This document shows positions 7,934-15,961 of a stretch of DNA of 64,000 nucleotides, one piece after another. The notes under the pieces were generated by a model, which was not told the origin of the DNA, ran no database searches, and worked only from the letters and a program-made list of their open reading frames with translations. Positions within the stretch are counted from its first letter, which is position 1. Each line of letters opens with the position of its first letter. The translations under genes were made by a program, and so were the position numbers. Source of the stretch: Caryophanales bacterium (lineage in GTDB: Bacteria; Bacillota; Bacilli; Exiguobacteriales; Exiguobacteriaceae); NCBI GenBank assembly GCA_902363455.1, contig CABJAC010000004.1:1-64000 (forward strand), read 5' to 3'.

Positions 7934-8680
7934 ATGTTTAGTCGAACGGAAAACTTACAAACGTTCACACGTTCTTATCCGGTCGTGTCGTTGTTCATTT
8001 TAATCCAAGTCGCTTTGTTTGTCATCGAACAGTTGAATACCTTTTTCAACTTTGGTTTTTCGCCGCTTAATTACGGAGCGGCCATCAATCTGTCCATCGG
8101 AAACGGCGAATGGTGGCGTGTCGTGACTGCGACGTTCCTGCATTATGATTTTTGGCATATCGCCTTCAACACGTTTGCTTTGATCATTTTCGCACCTGCA
8201 TTAGAGCGCATGATTGGTCATGCGAAGTTTGCGTCCTTTTATCTGCTCGTCGGTACGTTCGCCAATGTCTTGACGTATTTCACGAAAATCAATGAACCGT
8301 TTTACGGTCAAGCCGGAGCCTCAGGGGCCATTTTAGGCTTGCTTGGTTTTTATGTTTACCTCGGACGTTTCAAACGGACCGTGATCTCTGCGGATGATGC
8401 ACGTCTCGTTTATATCTTCAGTGCCATCACAGCCATCTTCACCTTACTCGGATCAAACGTCTCCGTTTTTGGTCATTTGTATGGTTTTGTTCTCGGGTTC
8501 CTCGCCGGATTCATCTTCGGAAAAGGGACGGTACCGTTTACACGGCCGTTTAACACCGGAAGACGCTCTGCGTCAGGCGGTCGGATTGTTCATACAAGCG
8601 GTTCCGGACAACTCGGACGGATCATCTTTTACGTCATCGTCGCCTTCGCCGTCTTCGGTCTGCTGGCACGATTCATTTGA
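7934..8680 (+). CDS. Rhomboid family intramembrane serine protease
   Basis: A 248-residue polytopic membrane protein with the rhomboid dyad: Ser130 in GASGAILG and His181 in VFGHLYG, plus the L1-loop WWR motif (residues 60-62) and HxxxN in the second segment (HIAFN). It should cut transmembrane substrates. GAGGTG lies five bases before the ATG at 7934, which discards an upstream frame extension through the divergent acpS. The gene is monocistronic, ending at the terminator at 8689. Confidence 0.9.
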   Translation: MFSRTENLQTFTRSYPVVSLFILIQVALFVIEQLNTFFNFGFSPLNYGAAINLSIGNGEWWRVVTATFLHYDFWHIAFNTFALIIFAPALERMIGHAKFASFYLLVGTFANVLTYFTKINEPFYGQAGASGAILGLLGFYVYLGRFKRTVISADDARLVYIFSAITAIFTLLGSNVSVFGHLYGFVLGFLAGFIFGKGTVPFTRPFNTGRRSASGGRIVHTSGSGQLGRIIFYVIVAFAVFGLLARFI

Positions 8681-8688
8681 AGACCAAC

Positions 8689-8744
8689 AAAAAAGCGAGT
8701 CCCCCGGTTTCCGACTTTCGGAATTCTGGAGGGCCCGCTTTTTT
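8689..8744. terminator. Bidirectional terminator between rhomboid and YtxH-like genes
   Basis: AAAAAAGCGAGTCCC and GGAGGGCCCGCTTTTTT form an imperfect hairpin with A and T tracts on both sides, serving the convergent genes. Confidence 0.75.
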
Positions 8745-8751
8745 AAGGTGT

Positions 8752-9015
8752 TTATTTGCGTAATGATTCCGCAAGATCTTTGATATCATCAATTAAGTTA
8801 TGAATGGTTTCTTGGTTGTCTGTATATAGGGCACGAAGTTCTTCAAAACGGCCTTTTGGATCTTGTTTAACAGCTGAGAGCTGTGTGCCGGCTCCGCCAA
8901 ATGTACGTTTGAGCGATGCGACCTGCGCTTGACGCGTATCTTTGTGAAGCATTGATAATGTCGCACCAACCAGTGCGCCACCGAGTGTTGCTGCTAAAAA
9001 ATAATTCTTTTTCAT
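8752..9015 (-). CDS. Small membrane protein resembling the YtxH family
   Basis: An 87-residue protein with one N-terminal hydrophobic segment (about residues 5-22, rich in G and A) followed by a charged, probably helical tail. This is the layout of YtxH-type stress proteins, but the match is by general pattern only. AGGGGG lies ahead of the ATG at 9015. Function unknown. Confidence 0.7.
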   Translation of the reverse strand: MKKNYFLAATLGGALVGATLSMLHKDTRQAQVASLKRTFGGAGTQLSAVKQDPKGRFEELRALYTDNQETIHNLIDDIKDLAESLRK

Positions 9016-9048
9016 CTGTTTTTCCCCCTAGACTAATTGAACTGTTTA

Positions 9049-9543
9049 TTAAAGTGGTTGTAAAAGCTGATACCGTTTCATGACCGGAGAAGGTGCAAAC
9101 GACTTCCCTGTCTCTTCAGCATACTGGTCAACGGTCAGTCGTTCAACTGATTTCGCATAGCGCGAGGCGTCTGCTTCATGATCAAACTGAATCAGTAAAA
9201 CCAAATCCGTCCCCCGCTCGACACGGGCAATCCGGACTGCTTGAAAACTGTCGTATTCCGCCCCCAACACTTTCGGGTCGGACATGACATGATGGACAAA
9301 CAAATCGCCGCTGTTTTGATCAGCTGGAATCGACCAATAAAACAGGCTGCCTTGTTCGCTAAAATTTCCCCGTGTTTCAAGCAACGTATAGGTGTTGCCG
9401 CTTTGGAATGGGGATTTCCCCTCTGTTTCAATAAATAACAAGGCCTCTCCGCTTCCACCTGCCGCACGGATTTGAGGATCACGGGATCGAATCTTATCAA
9501 CAAAATTGCCGCTACCGAATGTAATGGAAAGTTTAGATGGCAT
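9049..9543 (-). CDS. Protein of unknown function
   Basis: A soluble protein of about 164 residues without a signal peptide or membrane segment. I do not recognise the family. The C-terminal half has an alpha/beta pattern (LVLLIQFDHEADASRY, then RYQLLQPL) that could be a ferredoxin-like fold of the antibiotic-biosynthesis-monooxygenase type, but this is a guess. The ATG at 9543 sits six bases after GGAGG inside the end of the pterin dehydratase gene, so both are one operon with an 11-base overlap. Confidence 0.75.
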   Translation of the reverse strand: MPSKLSITFGSGNFVDKIRSRDPQIRAAGGSGEALLFIETEGKSPFQSGNTYTLLETRGNFSEQGSLFYWSIPADQNSGDLFVHHVMSDPKVLGAEYDSFQAVRIARVERGTDLVLLIQFDHEADASRYAKSVERLTVDQYAEETGKSFAPSPVMKRYQLLQPL

Positions 9544-9808
9544 CACAGGCCTCCGCGAGTTCGAAGTCTTTTTCCGTCAGACCGCCGGAATCATGTGTCG
9601 TCACGGCAAGTGTGACTTTTTTGTAATCGATGATGATCCGTGGATGGTGGTTCAACTGTTCCGCCACCGCACCGACCTCTTGTACAAAATCAAGTGCCGA
9701 CGGGAAAGATTCCAATGTATACATCCGGACAATCTCGCCCTCAACAACGCGCCACTCAGACAGCCCTTCCAGACGTTCTTCCACTTCATACTCATTCAAC
9801 CTCTTCAT
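9533..9808 (-). CDS. phhB: Pterin-4a-carbinolamine dehydratase
   Basis: A 91-residue protein with the family signature EQLNHHPRI and the YKKVTLAVTTHDSGGLT strand region. It dehydrates 4a-hydroxytetrahydropterin during recycling of tetrahydrobiopterin-type cofactors. The in-frame ATG at 9829 is upstream of the ribosome binding site; GGAGGAGG is eight bases before the ATG at 9808. No aromatic amino acid hydroxylase is nearby, so its substrate source is not evident. Confidence 0.9.
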   Translation of the reverse strand: MKRLNEYEVEERLEGLSEWRVVEGEIVRMYTLESFPSALDFVQEVGAVAEQLNHHPRIIIDYKKVTLAVTTHDSGGLTEKDFELAEACDAI

Positions 9809-9971
9809 GCCATTTTCCTCCTCCACCATTGTTTTCGTCCTATACCTTATACCCTACTTTTCCAGTTTCTTATACCTCTGCTCGACGGATTTCTTCCTTT
9901 TGTCTTTCGCAACAGATAGAGTACAATGTGAAAGAGAACACTATCTCCCAAAAAGAAAGGGGCAGACGCTC

Positions 9972-10505
9972 ATGCGTGCACTAATCGTGATTGATTATAC
10001 GGTTGATTTTGTAGCCGATGAAGGAAAGTTGACGTGCGGAAAACCCGGACAGGTCATCGAAGAACGAATCGCTTCGCTGATGGATGAGTTTTCGTCTGAG
10101 GATTATGTCGTCATCGCAAATGATATCCATGAAGAAGGAGATACCTTCCATCCGGAAACCGTCCTCTTCCCGCCGCATAACATACGCGGCACTCACGGCA
10201 GGGATCTATTCGGACAAGTAGCGGAAATGGCACGGGTCGCGGATCATGTCATCGATAAAACACGTTACAGTGCTTTCGCCGGAACGGATCTTGATTTACG
10301 GTTACGTGAACGTTCGATTCACGAAGTTCATTTAGTCGGAGTCTGTACAGACATCTGTGTCCTGCATACAGCTGTCGACGCCTACAATCTGGGATATAAA
10401 ATCGTCGTCCATGCCGATGCTGTCGCGAGCTTTAATGCCGCCGGTCATGACTGGGCACTTACACATTTCAAGCAATCGCTCGGCGCAGACGTCGTCGGCG
10501 AATAA
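9972..10505 (+). CDS. pncA: Nicotinamidase (isochorismatase family)
   Basis: A 177-residue cysteine hydrolase that converts nicotinamide to nicotinate. The catalytic triad is visible: Asp8 (VIDYTVDF), Lys96 (DKTRYSAF) and Cys129 (GVCTDICV); metal ligands include Asp51 and His53 (NDIHEEGD). The ATG at 9972 has AAAGGGG upstream; the frame is open further upstream but without a start signal. It is followed after 16 bases by pncB, forming an NAD salvage operon. A candidate promoter is TTGTCT-N16-TACAAT before it. Confidence 0.94.
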   Translation: MRALIVIDYTVDFVADEGKLTCGKPGQVIEERIASLMDEFSSEDYVVIANDIHEEGDTFHPETVLFPPHNIRGTHGRDLFGQVAEMARVADHVIDKTRYSAFAGTDLDLRLRERSIHEVHLVGVCTDICVLHTAVDAYNLGYKIVVHADAVASFNAAGHDWALTHFKQSLGADVVGE

Positions 10506-10521
10506 GAAGGGATCTGTCTTC

Positions 10522-11973
10522 ATGTTACAACGTAATCTCGCACTCCATACCGATCTGTATCTGCCGCGGTGGATGTACATCTACTGGCAAGAAGGGCGTC
10601 ACAACGAGCGGGCTGTTTTTGATGTCTACTATCGAACGAATCCGTTTGAGGGCGGGTATGTCGTCTTCGCCGGTCTTGAAAATATCATTGAATATGTCCA
10701 AACATTACATTTCACGGAAGAGGACATTACGTATCTTCAAAAAATGATTGGTTTTCCGGACGAGTTCAAAGAAGAGTTACGGAAGTTCAAGTTTTCCGGT
10801 TCGATTTCAAGTGTCAAAGAAGGTGAAATTGTCTTCCCGAACGAACCGTTGATCCGCATCGAGGCGCGGATTTTTGAAGCGAAGCTGTTGCAAACCGCCA
10901 TCCTCAACATTGCGAACCACGAATCACTCATCGCAACAAAGTATGCCCGAATCCGCCAGTCGGCGCCGGGTGCGAAGTTCTTAGAAGCTGGAGCACGCCG
11001 GGCGCAAGGAATCGATGCCGCCTACTTCGGAACCCGTGCCTCTTACTTAGCCGGTTTCGATGTCACGAGCCTCGCCTCTGCCGGACGGGATTTCGGAATT
11101 CCAAGCGGCGGAACGATGGAGCATGCTGACATCCAGTTCCACGATGACGAATTAACGGCTTTCCGGACATTTGCCGCTTATTATCCGGATCAGGCGACGT
11201 TACTCGTCGATACGTATGACACGCTGAAAAGCGGTCTGCCGAACGCCATCATCGTCGCGAAGGAACTCGAAGAAAACGGGCATAAGTTGCGTGGTATCCG
11301 GATTGATTCCGGCGATTTATCGTACTTATCAAAACGGGCGCGGACAATGCTCGACGAAGCCGGTTTCCCGTATGTCGACATCGTCTTGTCCGGGGATCTC
11401 GACGAATACGTCATTCAAGACTTACGCATTCAAGGTGCACAAGCGAATACGTTCCTCGTCGGAACACGTGGTATCACAGCGTACGAACAACCGGCGCTCG
11501 GTATGGTCTACAAACTGGTCGCGCGTGAATCCAATGGTGAACTCATTCCTGTTATCAAGGTTTCTTCTTCTAAAGCCAAAACGACGACACCGCACATTAA
11601 GGAAGTGTACCGGATCGTCGATCGTGTCACGAACAAGTTCAAAGGTGACTATGTGACGTTGCTCGATGAAGATCCGACTGCATTGGAGTCGATTGACTTA
11701 ATCGATGTCCGGGATCCCTCTTTCCGAAACCGGATTGAGAACTTCCACGTCGAACGATTACTCAGACCTATCTTCAAAGACGGTGAACTGGTTTATACGG
11801 TACCGACGATTGAAGAGAGTCGTCACTTCCACGAACAACAAATCGGTCGTCTGTGGGAAGAGTACAAGCGCCTGCGGCTGCCGGAAGTGTACGCCATCAC
11901 ATTCAGTGACCGTCTCTGGAAACTGAAACTCGATATGATTCGCGACACGCGCACTGCAAGCGGCTTAAAATAA
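10522..11973 (+). CDS. pncB: Nicotinate phosphoribosyltransferase
   Basis: A 483-residue enzyme of the short Firmicutes NAPRTase type that makes nicotinate mononucleotide from nicotinate and PRPP. Family blocks are RRAQGIDAAYFGTRASYLAG and PSGGTMEHA (phosphorylated His region), RIDSGDLSYLS, and GTRGITAYEQPALGMVYKL. The start at 10522 follows the pncA stop and a GAAGGGA site. It acts directly after PncA. Confidence 0.95.
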   Translation: MLQRNLALHTDLYLPRWMYIYWQEGRHNERAVFDVYYRTNPFEGGYVVFAGLENIIEYVQTLHFTEEDITYLQKMIGFPDEFKEELRKFKFSGSISSVKEGEIVFPNEPLIRIEARIFEAKLLQTAILNIANHESLIATKYARIRQSAPGAKFLEAGARRAQGIDAAYFGTRASYLAGFDVTSLASAGRDFGIPSGGTMEHADIQFHDDELTAFRTFAAYYPDQATLLVDTYDTLKSGLPNAIIVAKELEENGHKLRGIRIDSGDLSYLSKRARTMLDEAGFPYVDIVLSGDLDEYVIQDLRIQGAQANTFLVGTRGITAYEQPALGMVYKLVARESNGELIPVIKVSSSKAKTTTPHIKEVYRIVDRVTNKFKGDYVTLLDEDPTALESIDLIDVRDPSFRNRIENFHVERLLRPIFKDGELVYTVPTIEESRHFHEQQIGRLWEEYKRLRLPEVYAITFSDRLWKLKLDMIRDTRTASGLK

Positions 11974-11980
11974 GCGTATA

Positions 11981-12013
11981 AAAACAGCCTACTTCAGCTG
12001 AAGTAGGCTGTTT
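11981..12013. terminator. Bidirectional terminator after pncB
   Basis: A perfect palindrome: AAACAGCCTACTTC, loop AGCT, then the exact complement. The stop codon and last codons of the convergent 11994-12323 gene are inside it. Confidence 0.85.
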
Positions 12014-12323
12014 CATTTGGTGTGGACGTCATTTGGATTGACGCTTGTTCCATTTGTTGACGAAAGTACCACGCGAAACCGAGCGCACCTCCGATAAAGA
12101 CGATATACGTGATGCGTTGGCCAAACTCAGCCAATGAATCCGCATAAAAAATGCTGATTAAGTGATCGCTTCCACTGATGAGAAGCAAACAGGCAATCAG
12201 GAGCGCTATACGATAAGCAAGCGTCGGACGATCGGTTGGTTCAGCATGCCAATACGTAATGACGTTATGAGCAAGTAAAATGATGCCAATGATTCCTAAT
12301 ACTCCTATTAATGCTTGCGGCAT
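11994..12323 (-). CDS. Small membrane protein, three segments
   Basis: A 109-residue protein with hydrophobic stretches at about 4-22, 35-52 and 70-87, ending in a short polar tail. I do not recognise the family. Its last six codons form one arm of the pncB terminator hairpin. Confidence 0.7.
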   Translation of the reverse strand: MPQALIGVLGIIGIILLAHNVITYWHAEPTDRPTLAYRIALLIACLLLISGSDHLISIFYADSLAEFGQRITYIVFIGGALGFAWYFRQQMEQASIQMTSTPNETAYFS

Positions 12324-12465
12324 AATGAACGTTCCTCCTGTTTCTGATTTCTACTTTCATTTAAACATAGTTCACTTAAAAATCCTCGTTAAAACTTTCC
12401 CATCATCTGTATCGTCACGTTATACTGAAGAAAACCTGCGTACATTCAAGCAAGGAGGAGTTTTC

Positions 12466-12951
12466 GTGAAAACCTTTAAACTGTGCACACTACGTATCTT
12501 GATGGACGAATCCGGCCGGGATACAACGATTCCGGTCACGATCAAAGACGGATTAACTGTCAGCACCGATCAGACAGCCCAGTGGGTGGCTGAAATCGTC
12601 GTCTTAAAGCACGATCAACCAATCATCGATGAACTGTTCGCAAAAAATTTACGGGCCTTGATTGAAATCACAATTTCCCGACCGGACAACGATCCCGCTG
12701 CTATGATCGTCACACCACTCGAGTGTACACCGTTAAACGAAGGCACCTCTTATTTGTTCACCGGAAAAATGGTGATGATGAAAAATGACTTATCCGAGTC
12801 GATTTTACGGGAAGTCGTCGAAGACCATTTCACAGGGGAAGCGTTGATTCAGGAATATAAAGACCGCCGTTCCAAACGCGGTGCCCATATTACAAGCATC
12901 GCCAAAGAAACGTTTAAACAGTACTTACAAGAAAATCCGAAAATCAGTTAA
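12466..12951 (+). CDS. ywpF: YwpF-like protein
   Basis: A 161-residue protein starting MKTFKLCTLRI, like Bacillus YwpF, with the shared NDPAAM and LFTGKM segments. The function of YwpF is not known. The start is a GTG at 12466 with GGAGGAG five bases upstream. Its 3' end overlaps the convergent phosphatase gene by four bases, both stop codons sharing the same TTAA. Confidence 0.8.
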   Translation: MKTFKLCTLRILMDESGRDTTIPVTIKDGLTVSTDQTAQWVAEIVVLKHDQPIIDELFAKNLRALIEITISRPDNDPAAMIVTPLECTPLNEGTSYLFTGKMVMMKNDLSESILREVVEDHFTGEALIQEYKDRRSKRGAHITSIAKETFKQYLQENPKIS

Positions 12952-13538
12952 GGACGTTTCGTCCAGTCCAGGATGTGGTCCGCGACATTGATCCGGTCGA
13001 TTTCATACCGGTCGGAAAAACGAATATAGTTGGCACACGCATTTTTAAGCGGTGTCCGGTAACTGAATGTGTCATCAATCGAGGATAAAGCGGCTTTGAT
13101 CGTATGCGAATGACAGACGATCAACAGACGTTTTCCTCGATGTTTTTGTGTCAACTCTTCGACAGCTGCGAAGACTCGTGCCTGAATTTTCTGTTCCGTC
13201 TCAAGACCCGGGACACGGTCCGTATCATTCGCCTGGACAGCTTCATAAATTCCGGCGATCGGCTTGCCCGATGCCAAACCAAATTCGCGCTCGACCAACC
13301 GGTCATCCGTTTCCGTCACCTCAAGCCCTACGGCACGGCCGATGATTTCCGCCGTTTCGACCGCACGGGACAACGGGCTGGAAATCAAGACATCCCATTT
13401 CTCCTGTGCGAGATACGTCGCACTCAAGCCGGCTTGCCATCGCCCTGTTTCGTTCAACGGAATATCTTCTCGCCCCTGAATCCGTTCGTTTAAATTCCAA
13501 TCGGTCTGACCGTGGCGCACTAAACAAATTTCTGTCAT
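12948..13538 (-). CDS. Histidine phosphatase (phosphoglycerate mutase-like) family
   Basis: A 196-residue protein with the phosphohistidine motif LVRHGQTDWN at residues 6-15, Glu in the REFG block and the second histidine in CHSHTI. It belongs to the branch of small phosphatases that includes CobC- and PhoE-like enzymes; the substrate cannot be told from sequence. AAGGAG lies eight bases before the ATG at 13538. Confidence 0.88.
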   Translation of the reverse strand: MTEICLVRHGQTDWNLNERIQGREDIPLNETGRWQAGLSATYLAQEKWDVLISSPLSRAVETAEIIGRAVGLEVTETDDRLVEREFGLASGKPIAGIYEAVQANDTDRVPGLETEQKIQARVFAAVEELTQKHRGKRLLIVCHSHTIKAALSSIDDTFSYRTPLKNACANYIRFSDRYEIDRINVADHILDWTKRP

Positions 13539-13590
13539 CTCATTGTCTCCTTCAAAAAGAAATATGACTGATTGTATCATGTTTCTTTAC

Positions 13591-14550
13591 TTAGTGAAGA
13601 GGCTCACGAGGTGGCAGGACAAGGACTTGGCAACTGAAGGATTCAATCCGGTCGAGCAACCGTTCAATTTTGAGCGGGTTTTCCGTCTGCGCAAAGCTGG
13701 CTAATGAATGGGTTCCGTTCGGAAACGAAAACAACCGGACATCCGCCCCCACATCGGCTCCTTTTTCAATGAAGTGCAGCGCTTGCGTAAAGGGAACAAT
13801 CGGATCTTTTTTCCCGTGCAACAGCATGATCGGTGGTGAATCGGCGGTCAAATGAGTTGCAGGTGAGACACGTGTCATGAGTGCGCGCCATTCCTCCCGT
13901 CCTCCCCCATAAAATTTGATGTGGGCAATCCAAGTTTGAATGAACTTAAATAATAAGAAGTTCGTTGGTGGATACAAGGCGATGACGCCGCTGATCAGCG
14001 GGAGTTGTTCCGCTTTTCGGTCACCGATGAACTCCATCGGCGCAAGGGCGGTCGTCAACATCAACGCCGCACCGGCCGAATCCCCCCAAAGGACCATTCG
14101 TCCACGCGCAATCCGCAGATTATCTGCTTCCTGATTTAAAAAACAGAGGGCGTCGCATACGTCTTCCAAATTATCCGGAAAATAGCTGCCGTCTTCAAAC
14201 AGCCGGTAATCGATACTGCAAACAGCGATGCCAAGCTCTAACAAACGGTCGACGATCGGGGCAAAACAAAAGAGATCATCACGCCCTCCTCTGACAAATG
14301 CTCCACCATGTGCATAAATCGCCACCGGAAACGGTCCTTCACCGACCGGATAATACAGATCCAGTTTGAGCTCCTTCTCGCCGATCGTTTTATACACAAC
14401 GGTCCGTGGAGCCAGTTGGGTTTCCGCAAGCGGAAGCGCCGGTTCCGTCCACCGTAAAAGAGCACCGTAATTGTTCCAAATACTCGCACCGGCAGCGGCC
14501 GTCGTCAAAAGGGCAGCCCCTCCCATCAACCATGCTGTTTCCCGTCTCAC
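13591..14550 (-). CDS. Alpha/beta hydrolase (esterase) with an N-terminal membrane segment
   Basis: A protein of about 319 residues with the oxyanion motif HGGAFV, the nucleophile elbow GDSAG, an Asp in GKKDPIVP and a His in NGTHS, the layout of hormone-sensitive-lipase-like carboxylesterases. An N-terminal hydrophobic stretch (LMGGAALLTTAAAGASI) suggests anchoring in the membrane. I chose the GTG at 14550 because GGAGGTGAT, fully complementary to the 16S tail, is seven bases upstream; an ATG at 14589 is also in frame. Confidence 0.85.
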   Translation of the reverse strand: MRRETAWLMGGAALLTTAAAGASIWNNYGALLRWTEPALPLAETQLAPRTVVYKTIGEKELKLDLYYPVGEGPFPVAIYAHGGAFVRGGRDDLFCFAPIVDRLLELGIAVCSIDYRLFEDGSYFPDNLEDVCDALCFLNQEADNLRIARGRMVLWGDSAGAALMLTTALAPMEFIGDRKAEQLPLISGVIALYPPTNFLLFKFIQTWIAHIKFYGGGREEWRALMTRVSPATHLTADSPPIMLLHGKKDPIVPFTQALHFIEKGADVGADVRLFSFPNGTHSLASFAQTENPLKIERLLDRIESFSCQVLVLPPREPLH

Positions 14551-14640
14551 CTCATCACCTCCAGGCATACTCGCGATTTTTAATCTCATTAGTCTTTTAC
14601 CCCATTTTTTTAGAAGTCGAACTTCTTCCCGCTCTTGTGC

Positions 14641-14697
14641 TTGACGCTTTGTTTTGGATTCGTTATAGTGAAAAGGTTCAAATCGGAATAATTACGT
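14641..14697 (+). promoter_or_regulatory. Promoter with Zur-like operator ahead of the zinc-binding lipoprotein
   Basis: TTGACG (14641-14646), 17 bases, TATAGT (14664-14669). About 14 bases after the -10 box, TCGGAATAATTACGT (14683-14697) matches 13 of 15 positions of the Bacillus Zur box TCGTAATNATTACGA. This predicts repression by zinc-loaded Zur. Confidence 0.75.
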
Positions 14698-14724
14698 TTT
14701 AATACTTCTTGGAGGTTTACACAT

Positions 14725-15711
14725 ATGAAAAAGTTAATTCCCGCTTTAACGGTCGCTTTCGCCAGCGCCACTTTCCTCGCTGCCTGCGGATCAGCTGATT
14801 CAGGTTCGAATCAAGACGCGGCCGACCAAAAACTCAATGTCTATACATCGACGTTCGCCACAGCGGCGATTGCCAAAGAAATCGGCGGCGCTGATGTTGA
14901 TGTCAAGATGATCGTTCCTCCGGGTGCCGATCCCCATTCGTATGAGCCGACCTCAAAACAACTGACAGAAATCGCACAAGGTGATCTGTTCCTCTTGACC
15001 GGAACCACACTTGAGCCGTATTCAGAAAAAATTAATGCCAGTCTCAAAGGGAACGATGTCCGGTTCATCGAGACAAGCAAAGGCATCGATTTGCTTGAAG
15101 CGAGCGCCACGGTACACGTTCACGGAGAGTTAGACGCACACGACGAAGAGCATGCTCATGAAGACGAGCACGCAGAAGAAGGACACGATCACGGCAAGTA
15201 CGATCCGCACGTCTGGCTTGATCCGAACAATGCCAAATTGATGGCCCAATCGATTTCGACGGCGTTGGCAAAAGAAGTGCCGGACAAAAAAGCGACGTTC
15301 GAAAAGAAACTCGCTGAATTTAATACGCAGGCAGATGAGCTCGATCAAAACTTGCAGCAAGCAGTTGCTGACGGCTCCAAAAAAGAACTGCTCGTGACAC
15401 ATGCCGCTTATGGGTATTTAGCAGAACGCTACGGATTTTCTCAACTGCCGATCGCTGGCATCTCACCGTCTGACGAGCCTTCGCAAAAAGAACTGGCTGC
15501 CCTCGTCAAAGAAGCCAAGCTGCACGACTTAAAATATATTGCGTTTGAAGAGACGGTTTCCCCAAAAGTCGCCCGGGTCATCCAACAAGAAATCGGGGCC
15601 GAAGCGATTACGATTCATAACTTGGAATCCGTCACAAAAGAACAACAAGACGCTTCTTATTTTGACTTGATGAATGAAAATGTCACGACACTCAAAAAAG
15701 CACTGCAGTGA
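14725..15711 (+). CDS. znuA: Zinc ABC transporter substrate-binding lipoprotein (ZnuA/AdcA-like)
   Basis: A 328-residue cluster A-1 binding protein. The signal peptide ends in the lipobox LAAC (Cys21). Metal ligands of the family are visible: His in DPHSYEPT, His in DPHVWLDP, His in THAAYGYLAERYG and the acidic residue in FEETVSP. Between the first two is a His/Asp/Glu-rich loop (about 130-157) typical of zinc rather than manganese proteins. No permease or ATPase gene (znuB/znuC) is adjacent, so it must share components encoded elsewhere. Confidence 0.92.
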   Translation: MKKLIPALTVAFASATFLAACGSADSGSNQDAADQKLNVYTSTFATAAIAKEIGGADVDVKMIVPPGADPHSYEPTSKQLTEIAQGDLFLLTGTTLEPYSEKINASLKGNDVRFIETSKGIDLLEASATVHVHGELDAHDEEHAHEDEHAEEGHDHGKYDPHVWLDPNNAKLMAQSISTALAKEVPDKKATFEKKLAEFNTQADELDQNLQQAVADGSKKELLVTHAAYGYLAERYGFSQLPIAGISPSDEPSQKELAALVKEAKLHDLKYIAFEETVSPKVARVIQQEIGAEAITIHNLESVTKEQQDASYFDLMNENVTTLKKALQ

Positions 15712-15718
15712 AGTAGTG

Positions 15719-15747
15719 TTGACATGCATTAAAAGATACGTTACGGT
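15719..15747 (+). promoter_or_regulatory. Promoter of the SAM riboswitch/metT unit
   Basis: TTGACA (15719-15724), 17 bases, TACGGT (15742-15747), about 30 bases before the riboswitch. Confidence 0.7.
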
Positions 15748-15775
15748 AGAAAACGTATTTCAGACAATTAAATGA

Positions 15776-15884
15776 CTTCTTTTTATCGCGAGAGACGGAG
15801 GGACTGGCCCAATGATGTTTCGGCAGCGGACGATTGAATCGTACTGTGCCAAATCCAGCAAGCTACGGCTTGAGAGATAAGAAG
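15776..15884 (+). promoter_or_regulatory. SAM-I riboswitch (S-box) aptamer
   Basis: The S-box core is present in order: GAGAGACGGAGGGA, CTGGCCCAATGA, CGGCA, GTGCCAAATCCAGCA, and the closing GAGAGATAAG that pairs with the 5' CTTCTTTTTATC to make P1. Downstream GTCTTT...AAAGAC can form an alternative hairpin with the terminator 5' arm. Binding of SAM should favour the terminator and switch off the following gene. Confidence 0.93.
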
Positions 15885-15899
15885 AGCGTCTTTTTCAGT

Positions 15900-15937
15900 A
15901 AAGACCTCCTTCTTTCTTGCGAAGGAGTCTTTTTTTG
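15900..15937 (+). terminator. Riboswitch-controlled terminator
   Basis: AAGACCTCCTTC, a short loop and GAAGGAGTCTT followed by a run of Ts, between the S-box and the metT start. Confidence 0.88.
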
Positions 15938-15961
15938 TACATGCAGAAATGGAGTGATTTT

